DNA of 7,076 nucleotides from Actinocrinis sp046724665 (GCA_046724665.1 JBKOWZ010000078.1:1-7076); one strand, 5' to 3'; positions 1 to 6,479 are shown, counted from the first letter of the stretch. The notes: generated by a model not told the origin, from the letters alone. Made by a program: numbers and translations.

Positions 1-678
1 GAACTCGCGCTGGAGGTCACGCATCAGGTCCAGGATCTGGGCCTGCACGGTCACGTCCAGCGCCGTGGTCGGCTCGTCCGCGATCAGCAGCTGCGGGTTG
101 CACACCAGCGCCATCGCGATCATCGCGCGCTGCCGCATACCACCGGAGAACTGGTGCGGATAGTCGGTCGCGCGCTGCGCCGGCTGCGGGATGCCGACGC
201 GGTCGAGCATCTCGATCGCGCGCTTGTGCGCGGCGGCTTTCGAGACCTTCTCGTGCACCCGGTAGGCCTCGGCGATCTGGTCGCCGACCTTGTAATACGG
301 GTGCAGCGAGGAGAGCGGGTCCTGGAAGACCATGGCCATCTTGTTGCCGCGCAGCTCGCGCACCTCGCCCGGGTCGGCGTGCACCAGCTCCTGGCCGTCC
401 AGCCAGATCTCGCCCTGCATCAGCGCGCCGCCGCGCCCGTGCTTGTTGGCCCGCCGGTGCAGGCCCATCAGCGAGAGCGAGGTGACCGACTTGCCGGAGC
501 CCGACTCGCCCACGATGCCGAGGGTCTGGCCGCGCTCCAGCCGGAACGAGACCCCGTCCACGGCCTTGACCAGGCCGTCCTCGGTCTGGAAGTGCACCCG
601 CAGGTCGCGCACGTCGAGGAAGGACTGCGGGCCGGACACCGAGTCGTCCGCAGTGACGATAACCCGATCTTCTGTCAT
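1..678 (-). CDS. Peptide ABC importer ATP-binding protein (OppD/DppD-like), C-terminus cut by window edge
   Basis: This is the cytoplasmic ATPase subunit of an oligopeptide/dipeptide-type ABC importer, hydrolysing ATP to drive uptake through the two permeases encoded upstream. The visible 226 residues show Walker A GESGSGKS (57-64), the Q-loop in FQDPLSSLHP (118-127), the ABC signature FSGGMRQR (177-184), Walker B LLIADEP (197-203) and the D-loop ALD (206-208). The H-loop histidine and the C-terminal oligopeptide-transporter extension lie beyond base 1. Family members are usually about 320-360 residues, so roughly a third is missing. The ATG (678-676) overlaps the TGA of the preceding permease gene (ATGA), and a GAGGG at 687-683 lies 4 bases upstream, so translational coupling is likely. 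The family call is firm, but the transported substrate cannot be read from this subunit. Confidence 0.95.
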   Translation of the reverse strand, partial: MTEDRVIVTADDSVSGPQSFLDVRDLRVHFQTEDGLVKAVDGVSFRLERGQTLGIVGESGSGKSVTSLSLMGLHRRANKHGRGGALMQGEIWLDGQELVHADPGEVRELRGNKMAMVFQDPLSSLHPYYKVGDQIAEAYRVHEKVSKAAAHKRAIEMLDRVGIPQPAQRATDYPHQFSGGMRQRAMIAMALVCNPQLLIADEPTTALDVTVQAQILDLMRDLQREF

Positions 679-1676
679 CCCACCCTCACTCGCGGGTCGA
701 GCACTCCATACAGCAGGTCTACCACCAGGTTGGCGATCACGATGAAGAAGCTCGCCATCAGGGTCACGCCCATGACCACCGGGATGTCGCTGCGGCCGAT
801 CGCGTCGATCGCGTCGAAGCCGATCCCGTGGAAGGCGAAGATCTTCTCGGTGACCACCGCGCCGCCGAGCAGGTAGCCGAAGTCGAGGCCGAACATGGTG
901 ATGATCGGGGTGTAGATGGCGCGCATGGCGTGCTTGCCGACCACCCGGTACTCGGGCAGGCCCTTCGCGCGCGCGGTGCGCACGTAGTCCTCGCTGAGCG
1001 TGTCCAGCATGGTGGACCTGGTGATCCGCGCGTAGGCGGCGGCCGAGATGAACGCCAGGACGAGGGCCGGGAAGAAGATGTTGCGGGCCCAGCCGTAGGG
1101 ATCCTGGGTGAACCCGACGTACTGGATCGACTCCATGATGTGGAACTGGTACTGCACCAGCAGCGCGACCACCAGCGCGGTGAAGTTCACCGGCATCGAG
1201 ATGCCGGCCAGCGCGACGACGATGATCGAGCGGTCGGCGAACCGGCCCTTGTAGAGCGCCGCGACGATGCCGGCCAGCACGCCGAACACCAGCCACAGCA
1301 CCGCTGCGCTGATGGCCAGCGAGAGCGTCACCGGGAAGTCGGCGATCAGCTTCGGCCACACCAGCTGGTGGCTGATGTAGGAGTAGCCGAGGCAGGGGGC
1401 CGGGCACTCGAGCGTCGCGCCGCCCTCGGTGAAGGTGCGCCCGACGAAGATGGCCTTGAGATAGGACCCGTACTGCGCGACCAGCGGCCGGTCGAAGCCG
1501 AGCCCGTGCGCGATCTGCCGGAAGGTCTCCGGCGTCGCGCCCTTGCCGGCGTAGGTCGCGGCGAGGTTCTCGCCGAACCACTGCGGCATGACATACGAGA
1601 TGACGAACGTGATGATGCTGACGACCAGGACCACCAGCGCGGCCTGGAACAGTCGTCTGACGATGTAAGCGAACAC
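675..1676 (-). CDS. Peptide ABC importer permease (OppB/DppB-like)
   Basis: This is an inner-membrane permease subunit, one half of the channel of a peptide-type ABC importer. The 333 residues begin with the MFAYIVRRLFQA-type N-terminus usual for OppB/DppB, with a first membrane segment at about 9-29. A long extracytoplasmic loop follows, then five further hydrophobic segments near 115-140, 150-175, 198-215, 258-275 and 298-320. The EAA-type coupling loop is at about 230-258 (DYVRTARAKGLPEY and following), and the C-terminus ends LLYGVLDPRVRVG. The outer loop carries C91 and C95. The start is GTG (1676-1674). The bases upstream contain no strong Shine-Dalgarno, only a weak GGAA-like stretch, and a hairpin lies 22 bases before the start. 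The last codons overlap the start of the ATPase gene. The permease role is certain, but the substrate is unknown. Confidence 0.95.
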   Translation of the reverse strand: MFAYIVRRLFQAALVVLVVSIITFVISYVMPQWFGENLAATYAGKGATPETFRQIAHGLGFDRPLVAQYGSYLKAIFVGRTFTEGGATLECPAPCLGYSYISHQLVWPKLIADFPVTLSLAISAAVLWLVFGVLAGIVAALYKGRFADRSIIVVALAGISMPVNFTALVVALLVQYQFHIMESIQYVGFTQDPYGWARNIFFPALVLAFISAAAYARITRSTMLDTLSEDYVRTARAKGLPEYRVVGKHAMRAIYTPIITMFGLDFGYLLGGAVVTEKIFAFHGIGFDAIDAIGRSDIPVVMGVTLMASFFIVIANLVVDLLYGVLDPRVRVG

Positions 1677-1698
1677 TGATTTCGGCCGGTTCCGGCAC

Positions 1699-1729
1699 GG
1701 GGGCGGATCCCGGTTCGGGATCCGCCCCC
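1699..1729 (-). terminator. 13-bp perfect hairpin between lipoprotein and permease genes (attenuator or mRNA-end stabiliser)
   Basis: Bases 1699-1711 and 1717-1729 are perfect inverted complements (GGGGGCGGATCCC) around a 5-base loop. In the minus-strand transcript the hairpin forms 88 bases after the lipoprotein stop and 22 bases before the GTG of the next permease. No T-run follows, so it is not a classical strong Rho-independent terminator. U-less hairpins are common as terminators in actinomycetes, and hairpins after binding-protein genes are known to give more binding protein than permease. Partial termination or 3'-end protection of the lipoprotein mRNA is therefore the likely role, by inference. 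Confidence 0.65.
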
Positions 1730-1737
1730 ACGCCGCC

Positions 1738-1816
1738 CTACGCCTTCACCTGCTTCCAGTTCTGCTCGCGAAAGGAGGGTCTGGGTTTGCCTTTCCGGCC
1801 GAGGCCGGGCCAGGGC
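1738..1816 (-). other. Spacer after lipoprotein gene, with a short coding-like tail (possible vestige)
   Basis: Between the lipoprotein stop and the hairpin, the minus strand contains an open stretch ending in TAG at 1740-1738. Its last codons read FREQNWKQVKA. Nearly all third positions are G or C, and the hairpin begins only 8 bases after the TAG, the layout of a normal gene end. The frame differs from that of the lipoprotein gene and has no start of its own in the spacer. It may be the remnant of a deleted gene end or chance. The opposite strand carries an AAAGGAGG at 1771-1778, but no credible gene follows it. Confidence 0.2.
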
Positions 1817-3634
1817 TCAGGAGGAGCCGACGCTCGTGCCCATGGCCGCCAGGTCCGGCTCGCCGTTGTAAGCGTTCGTGATGTAGTAGTTCGTCACGTT
1901 CTTACCACGGGCGATCAGCAGCGTGTCGTAGCCGTACGGGATGTAGACCGCATCGGCCATGACCTGCGCGTCAACCTGGGAGGCCAGCGACGCCGTCTGC
2001 GCCGCGCTGGTGGCCGACTTCATCTGGTCGAGCAGGCTGTTGACCTTGGGGTCGTTCAGCCGGCCGTAGTTCGAGCCGCTGCTCGTCGCGGACAGCAGGC
2101 GGCCGTCGGTGATCTGCGAGAAGAAGCCGAAGCCGGTCGGCCAGTCCGGGCCCCAGCCCGCCGCGCCGAGACCCAGGCCCTTGCTCTTCATCACGTCGGG
2201 ACGCTGGAGGTTCTGGCTGTAGTACTTCGAGCCCTCGACCTGCGTGATCTGGGTGGTGATGCCCACGCGCGCCAGCGCCGCCTGGAGGGCGGTCGCGAAG
2301 CCCGGGCCCTTGCCGGTGTTCACCGTGATGATGCCGGTGCTGAAGCCGTTCGGCTGGCCGCACGCGGTCAGCTCGGACTTGGCCTTGGCGACGTCGCCCT
2401 TGTTGTCCGGGCCGGTCGGGTACGGGTTGATGTCCACGTGGCCGGCGACACCCGGCGGCAGCATCGAGTTGGCGACCTTCGCGCCGGCCACCGAGCCACC
2501 GCGCGCGTTGACCAGGTCCACCTTGTTCAGCGCGTACGCCACGGCCATCCGGCAGTGGATGTTGCTGAACGGCGCCACGTCCTGGTCGATGGTCACGTAC
2601 CGGGTCGCGTTGGCGGCCGGGTTGTCGGTGTACTTCTTCTTCGCCGGGCTGCTCAGCGTGCTGGCGACGTCGGCGGTCTGGAGGCCACCGCCGTCGTACT
2701 CGGCGTCAACCGTGCCGGCCAGGATCGCCTGGTCCAGCTGCGCCGGGTCCCAGTCGGTCTTGACGGTGATCTTGTCCGGCAGCGCCGGGTCGGCCGGGTC
2801 GCTGGCGGCGGACCAGTTCGGGTTGCGGGTCAGCGTGATGCTCTTGCCCGCGGTGTAGCCCGAGATCATGTACGGGCCGCTGGCCACGACGGTGGTGCCG
2901 GTGTAGTGCAGGCCGCCGGTCGCCGGGTTCTGGTCCACGTCGATCGGCACCGGCGCGGTCTGCGGCATCGTCAGCACGTACGGGAAGTCGCCGTACGGAC
3001 CCACGAGGTGGAAGACCAGCGTGGTGTCGTCCGGGGTGTCGATGCCCTTGAGACCCAGGTGGTCGGCCGACTTGTCCTTGTACGGACCCGGGTACGAGCC
3101 GTCCTCCAGAATCGAGGAGAAGTACTCGGGGCCGGCCGGGTTGACCGTGTCCAGCGCGTAGGAGCGCTCTATCGCGTACTTGACGGTCTTGGAGGTGATG
3201 GCCTCGCCGTTGGAGAACTTCAGGCCGGAGCGGATCTTCACCGTCCAGGTCTTGCCGTCCGCCGACGCGGTCGGCGTCTCGGCGGCCAGGCCGGGCTGAA
3301 GCTGCGTGGACACCTGGCCGGGCGCGCCGACCTTGTACGTCATCAGGGTACGCGCGTAGTACCGGGAGAAGTTCCACGAGTACGCGTAGTACTGGTTGAC
3401 CGGGTCCACCGAGTCCAGGTCCTGGGAGCCGCCGAGAATCAGCGTGCCGCCCTTCTTGGTGGACGGGTTCACCACCCCGGTTACGCCATAGTTGAACTTG
3501 ATCGTGTCGGCGGGGTTCGCCGCCGTGTTTGTGCTGGTGGTGCCGCCGCCTTTGCTACTGCTGCAAGCGGTGGCGACCGACACGACTAGCGCGGCCGCCG
3601 CCACTGACGCGGCGATCTTGGTTGAACGCTGCAT
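1817..3634 (-). CDS. Peptide-type ABC importer solute-binding lipoprotein (SBP_bac_5 family)
   Basis: This is the extracytoplasmic binding protein that captures the ligand and delivers it to the permeases. At 605 residues it is somewhat longer than typical DppA/OppA proteins (about 540). Residues 1-23 form a lipoprotein signal (MQRSTK, a hydrophobic run, then VATA) with the lipidated cysteine at C24, followed by a Ser/Gly/Thr-rich linker to about residue 40. The mature domain has the family hallmarks: GGTLILGG (62-69), the signature region 115-148 with DGKTWTVKIRSGLKFSNGE, VASGPYMI (250-257), and GWGPDWPTGF (493-502) in the C-terminal lobe. C361 and C425 could form a disulfide. The ATG at 3634-3632 is chosen because it directly precedes a proper signal peptide and has AAAGGGG 10 bases upstream. 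A TTG ten codons earlier would add charged residues before the signal. The gene lies 70 bases after the OppC-like permease gene and 140 before the OppB-like one. The ligand is probably a peptide, but the sequence does not prove it. Confidence 0.95.
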   Translation of the reverse strand: MQRSTKIAASVAAAALVVSVATACSSSKGGGTTSTNTAANPADTIKFNYGVTGVVNPSTKKGGTLILGGSQDLDSVDPVNQYYAYSWNFSRYYARTLMTYKVGAPGQVSTQLQPGLAAETPTASADGKTWTVKIRSGLKFSNGEAITSKTVKYAIERSYALDTVNPAGPEYFSSILEDGSYPGPYKDKSADHLGLKGIDTPDDTTLVFHLVGPYGDFPYVLTMPQTAPVPIDVDQNPATGGLHYTGTTVVASGPYMISGYTAGKSITLTRNPNWSAASDPADPALPDKITVKTDWDPAQLDQAILAGTVDAEYDGGGLQTADVASTLSSPAKKKYTDNPAANATRYVTIDQDVAPFSNIHCRMAVAYALNKVDLVNARGGSVAGAKVANSMLPPGVAGHVDINPYPTGPDNKGDVAKAKSELTACGQPNGFSTGIITVNTGKGPGFATALQAALARVGITTQITQVEGSKYYSQNLQRPDVMKSKGLGLGAAGWGPDWPTGFGFFSQITDGRLLSATSSGSNYGRLNDPKVNSLLDQMKSATSAAQTASLASQVDAQVMADAVYIPYGYDTLLIARGKNVTNYYITNAYNGEPDLAAMGTSVGSS

Positions 3635-3639
3635 TCCGT

Positions 3640-3652
3640 GAAAGCCCCTTTC
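3640..3652 (-). promoter_or_regulatory. Ribosome-binding site of the lipoprotein gene inside a small hairpin
   Basis: In the minus-strand transcript GAAAG-GGG-CTTTC can fold into a 5-bp stem with a 3-base loop. The Shine-Dalgarno (AAAGGGG, 3651-3645) occupies the 5' arm and loop, and the ATG lies 5 bases downstream of the hairpin. The site fixes the start at 3634. The stem is weak, so any control of translation by folding is conjecture. Confidence 0.45.
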
Positions 3653-3704
3653 AGGACTGCGCAACTACAGGGGTGTTCTGTTGGGGAACCTGGGACGTCC
3701 GCTC

Positions 3705-4694
3705 TTAACGGCCGGCCCGGGGGTCGAGGGCGTCGCGCAGGCCGTCTCCGAAGAGGTTGAAGGCGAGCACGGTGAGGAAGACGGCGAGGCCCGGGATCAG
3801 CATGAACGTCGGGTCTACCTGGTAGTAGTCGACCGCGGCGGACAGCATCTGGCCCCAGGAGGCGTTCGGCGGCGGAGTGCCGACGCCGAGGAAGGACAGG
3901 TACGCCTCGAGCACGATGTTCGCCGGGATGGCCAGCGAGGTGTACACCAGGATCGGGCTGGCGAGGTTGGGCAGGATCTCCCGGAAGATGATCCGGCTCG
4001 GGCGGGCGCCGAGCAGCCGGGCCGCATCGACGAACTCGCGCTCGCGCAGCGAGAGCACCAGGCCCCGGATCAGTCGTGCCTGGTAGGCCCAGGTGAACAC
4101 GCCGATCACCACGACCATGACCGCGATGTGCAGCGCCCAGGCGCTCAGGCCGAAGGCGTTGACCGGGATGATCGAGCCGATCGCGATCAGGAAGATCAGG
4201 ATCGGGAAGGCGAGGAAGATGTCGGTGACCCGGGAGAGCACGGCGTCGGTCCAGGAGCCGAAGTAGCCGGCGATGGAGCCGATGATGATCCCGATAATCA
4301 TTTGAACCGCGGTGGCGGCCAGCGCGACGATGAGGGTGGGCCGCACGCCGACGACGATGCGGGCGAACAGGTCGCGGCCGTTGACCGGCTCGAGACCGAA
4401 CGGGTGAGACAGGCTCATCCCGCCGCGCGCACCGGTCGGCAGCAGCGTCCCCGGGTCGATGAGGCCGCCGTTGAACCGGTTGGGCTCGAGGCCCATCGCA
4501 TGGTTGATGACGTCCCCGAAGATCGCGAGCAGGATCAGCAGCAGGACGAACCCGCCGCTGGTCATCGCGACCTTGTCGCGCTTGAACCGGTCCCAGGCGA
4601 TCCGGCCCAGGGAGCGGCCCTCGATCCGGGCTCCCGGGGTCGCCGGTACACCCACTTCGGCGGCTGCGTCGGCCGCCGTGTTCGGCACAGTCAT
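3705..4694 (-). CDS. Peptide ABC importer permease (OppC/DppC-like)
   Basis: This is the second channel-forming inner-membrane permease of the importer and the first gene of the operon in this window. The 329 residues start with a polar cytoplasmic tail (1-28) and the conserved SLGRIAWDRFKRDKVA entry into the first membrane segment (about 43-63). Next comes the OppC-typical HPFGLEPVNGRDLFARIVVG (97-116). The coupling loop is at 220-249 (EFVDAARLLGARPSRIIFRE), and the end is LAFNLFGDGLRDALDPR (310-326). Hydrophobic segments fall near 119-144, 160-178, 187-205, 245-270 and 298-316. The ATG has GAGGAC 11 bases upstream (4711-4706). The stop is TAA at 3707-3705, and the lipoprotein gene follows after 70 bases with no strong terminator between. 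Placing a permease before the binding protein resembles the Streptomyces bldK layout. The family call is firm. Confidence 0.95.
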   Translation of the reverse strand: MTVPNTAADAAAEVGVPATPGARIEGRSLGRIAWDRFKRDKVAMTSGGFVLLLILLAIFGDVINHAMGLEPNRFNGGLIDPGTLLPTGARGGMSLSHPFGLEPVNGRDLFARIVVGVRPTLIVALAATAVQMIIGIIIGSIAGYFGSWTDAVLSRVTDIFLAFPILIFLIAIGSIIPVNAFGLSAWALHIAVMVVVIGVFTWAYQARLIRGLVLSLREREFVDAARLLGARPSRIIFREILPNLASPILVYTSLAIPANIVLEAYLSFLGVGTPPPNASWGQMLSAAVDYYQVDPTFMLIPGLAVFLTVLAFNLFGDGLRDALDPRAGR

Positions 4695-4768
4695 CGTGGT
4701 AATGCGTCCTCGTCGTTCGCGGTGGAACCCGTCGGGACCTGTCGGTGGGCGGTTGCGGTTATGTTGGG

Positions 4769-4797
4769 AATCTACCTGGTGTTCGGCTGTGCTTCAG
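4769..4797 (-). promoter_or_regulatory. Candidate sigma-70-type promoter for the transporter operon
   Basis: On the minus strand a -10-like TAGATT (4774-4769) lies 17 bases after CTGAAG (4797-4792), a partial match to TTGACA. Transcription would begin near 4762, leaving a leader of roughly 70 bases before the OppC-like ATG at 4694. The -10 fits the actinomycete TAnnnT consensus and the spacing is ideal, but the -35 is weak. This is a candidate only. Confidence 0.35.
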
Positions 4798-5155
4798 ACC
4801 CGGTTGACCGGTGGTGTGAACACTGCGTGCATTCGGACGAGGCCCGATCGTGTCACACGGCGCGGTCGATCCCTTGTTCGGGGGTCGGGCGGTACTCGCT
4901 TCGCCGGGAAAAGAGGCGACCTGGTCACAGGCCGGATGCCTCTCGTCCCGACGGCGGGAATTCCTACCACGCCCCGTCTGGGAGAACAATCCTCGGAGAT
5001 CTTCGGCGGCGGAACACCCGTAAGGCAATGTGTGTCCGAACTGTGATGGAACCCGTATCGCTCCGAGTTCCAAGCCCGTCGAACAGCCGATCATCCGATA
5101 CGAAGTGTGGACAGGCGTTCATTCCGGTGTGACTAGTGCCCTCAGCCGCCCGGCC

Positions 5156-5169
5156 CCGCGCCGGCGCGG
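5156..5169. repeat. Perfect 14-bp GC palindrome upstream of the reductase gene
   Basis: CCGCGCCGGCGCGG is its own reverse complement over all 14 bases. It ends 7 bases before the -10-like TAACCT and overlaps where a -35 would lie. That position suits a repressor operator, although GC-only palindromes also arise by chance in DNA of this composition. Confidence 0.45.
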
Positions 5170-5176
5170 CCGTGGG

Positions 5177-5182
5177 TAACCT
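5177..5182 (+). promoter_or_regulatory. -10-like hexamer at leaderless distance from the reductase start
   Basis: TAACCT fits the actinobacterial TAnnnT -10 pattern and is followed after 8 bases by the GTG at 5191, so transcription would start at or within a few bases of the start codon. No good Shine-Dalgarno precedes any of the possible starts (5191, 5203, 5218), which agrees with leaderless translation, common in actinobacteria. No -35 match is visible. Confidence 0.4.
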
Positions 5183-5190
5183 GGTGAGCC

Positions 5191-6381
5191 GTGATCAGTG
5201 ACATGTCGGGCCAGTCCATGCCGCTCTGGGACGTCGCGGTGGTCGGCGCGGGCCCGGCCGGGGCGACGGCCGCGCGGGTGGCCGCGGCCGCCGGGGCGCG
5301 GGTGGCGCTGCTGGAGAAGGCGGCACTCCCCCGGTACAAGACCTGCGGCGGAGGGCTGATCGGCCTGTCCCGGCAGGCGCTGCCCGAGGGCTTCGAGCTG
5401 CCGGTGCGCCAGCGGATCGACGCGATCACGTTCTCGCACCGGGGCCGTCGGGCCAGGACGAAGCGGGACTCGGCGGGTGGTCTGCTGGCGCTGGTCAACC
5501 GGGCCGAGTTCGACCACGCGCTGGCCAAGGCCGCGGTGGAGGCGGGCGCACGGCTGTACGAGGGCGCGGCGGTGACCGGCATCGGGCAGCCGGACGCCGA
5601 CGGCTCGCCCGTCGTGCTCACCCTCGCCGACGGCTCGCGGCTGACCGCCCGGTCCGTGGTCGGCGCGGACGGCTCGGCCAGCCGGATCGCGCGCCACGTC
5701 GGGGTGACCTGCCGTCAGGTCGATCTCGGCCTGGAAGCGGAGATCCCGGTCCCGCCCGCGGTGGCGCGGCGTTGGGCCGGACGGGTGCTGATCGACTGGG
5801 GACCGGTGCCCGGTTCCTACGGTTGGGTGTTCCCCAAGGGCGACACGCTCACCGTCGGCGTCATCGCGGCGCGCGGCGGCGGCGAGGCGACGCGTGCGTA
5901 CTACCGCGCGTTCATCGAGCAGCTCGGCCTGTCCGGTTTCCCGGCCGCGACCGACTCAGGGCACCTGACCCGCTGCCGCACCGAGGACTCGCCTCTGTAC
6001 CGCGGCCGCGTCCTGGTCGCCGGGGACGCGGCCGGGCTGCTGGAGCCGTGGACTCGCGAGGGCATCTCGTTCGCGCTGCGCTCCGGACGGCTCGCGGGCG
6101 AGGCGGCCGCGCGCATCGCCGTGTCGGACGGCCCGGCCGGGGCGGCTGCGGCGGCCGACGAGTACCGGGAGCGTGTCGAGGCGCTGCTCGTGCCGGAAGC
6201 GGACGCGGGCCGGCGGCTGCTGGCCGCGTTCGAGAAGCGCCCGGCCGTCTTCCACGGCGCGGTCACCTCACTGCCGACTGCCTGGCGCGCGTTCACCGAG
6301 GTCTGCCACGGCCGCACGACCTTCGCCGCGCTGCTGCGGCGTTCCCGCGCCGCCCAAGCGGTGTTGCGGGCCATCAGCTGA
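5191..6381 (+). CDS. FAD-dependent oxidoreductase, geranylgeranyl reductase family
   Basis: This is a flavoprotein of the family that reduces double bonds of prenyl chains (chlorophyll, archaeal lipids, menaquinone side chains). Many actinobacterial members have no assigned substrate. The 396 residues show the FAD dinucleotide-binding motif VVGAGPAGATAA (17-28) with the ribose-binding acid E42, the family motif PRYKTCGGGL (47-56), VVGADGSASR (156-165), YGWVFPKGD (210-218), and the second FAD motif VLVAGDAAGLLEP (274-286) followed by WTREGISFALRSG (287-299). Length is normal and no membrane segment is evident. The start could be GTG 5191, ATG 5203 or ATG 5218. The fold begins at about residue 12, so all are possible; 5191 is chosen for the leaderless layout. 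It is transcribed divergently from the transporter. A chain-saturating reductase acting on a quinone, carotenoid or other isoprenoid is likely, but no neighbouring isoprenoid gene helps. Confidence 0.88.
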   Translation: MISDMSGQSMPLWDVAVVGAGPAGATAARVAAAAGARVALLEKAALPRYKTCGGGLIGLSRQALPEGFELPVRQRIDAITFSHRGRRARTKRDSAGGLLALVNRAEFDHALAKAAVEAGARLYEGAAVTGIGQPDADGSPVVLTLADGSRLTARSVVGADGSASRIARHVGVTCRQVDLGLEAEIPVPPAVARRWAGRVLIDWGPVPGSYGWVFPKGDTLTVGVIAARGGGEATRAYYRAFIEQLGLSGFPAATDSGHLTRCRTEDSPLYRGRVLVAGDAAGLLEPWTREGISFALRSGRLAGEAAARIAVSDGPAGAAAAADEYRERVEALLVPEADAGRRLLAAFEKRPAVFHGAVTSLPTAWRAFTEVCHGRTTFAALLRRSRAAQAVLRAIS

Positions 6382-6403
6382 GTCGGCCACAGGCTGATCT
6401 GTC

Positions 6404-6424
6404 GGCACACTATTGGCACACTAT
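6404..6424 (+). repeat. Tandem 10-bp direct repeat with 11-bp period
   Basis: GGCACACTAT occurs at 6404-6413 and again at 6415-6424, separated by one T. The period of 11 places both copies on the same face of the helix, typical of paired regulator half-sites. It lies 23 bases after the reductase stop and 92 bases before the regulator ATG. The function is inferred. Confidence 0.7.
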
Positions 6425-6438
6425 GAGTACGAGGTCTG

Positions 6439-6479
6439 TGACGCGGGTACGTCAGTGTGTCATCGATCGAGCACAGTGT
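6439..6479. promoter_or_regulatory. Dyad and inverted half-sites upstream of the regulator gene
   Basis: TGACG (6439-6443) and CGTCA (6450-6454) form a dyad with a 6-base spacer. CAGTGT occurs at 6453-6458 and 6474-6479, 21 bases apart (two helical turns). CAGTGT is the complement of ACACTG, close to the ACACTA core of the upstream direct repeat, so the gap holds four related half-sites, two in each orientation. The regulator may bind here to control itself, but this is unproven. Confidence 0.35.

Larger units (their letters stand above)
4695..5190. other. Divergent intergenic region between transporter operon and reductase gene
   Basis: This is 496 bases without a convincing gene, visibly less GC-rich than the flanking coding DNA. 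It contains short dyads: GTGT-GA-ACAC (4814-4823), CGTGT-C-ACACG (4849-4859), TCGCC/GGCGA with a 9-base loop (4901-4919), GGAATTCC (4957-4964) and a 14-bp palindrome (5156-5169). A TGGACA at 5108-5113 resembles a -35 box, but no well-spaced -10 follows it. The region presumably holds promoters and operators for both directions. Open frames across it are short, rich in Arg/Ser/Pro and match no family I recognise. Confidence 0.7.

Noticed and set aside
154..876. Plus-strand open frame of 240 codons over the ATPase gene
   Set aside because: The minus strand encodes all ABC ATPase motifs in order, and the plus product has none.
828..1679. Plus-strand open frame of 283 codons
   Set aside because: Antisense shadow of the OppB-like permease, with His/Arg/Asp/Glu-rich composition and no family resemblance.
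1787..3589. Long plus-strand open frame of 600 codons with TTG start and AAAGGAGG 8 bases upstream
   Set aside because: It is antisense to the lipoprotein gene, whose signal peptide and family motifs are unmistakable. The translation is a repetitive Arg/Val/Gly/His-rich sequence typical of a GC-rich shadow frame. The Shine-Dalgarno match looks coincidental.
3635..3664. Alternative TTG start ten codons upstream for the lipoprotein
   Set aside because: It would place charged residues before the signal peptide and overlap the Shine-Dalgarno that serves the ATG at 3634.
4759..5094. Minus-strand open frame of 111 codons in the divergent region
   Set aside because: Arg/Ser/Pro/Gly-rich, no domain or convincing ribosome-binding site, and it overlaps the candidate promoter of the transporter operon.
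3681..5132. Plus-strand open frame of 483 codons
   Set aside because: Its first two thirds are antisense to the OppC-like permease and give a Glu/Asp/Arg-rich low-complexity product. The rest is intergenic with no recognisable domain.
6373..6398. ATCAGC/GCTGAT inverted repeat at the reductase stop as a terminator
   Set aside because: Only 6 bp of stem with a 14-base loop and no T-run; too weak to call.
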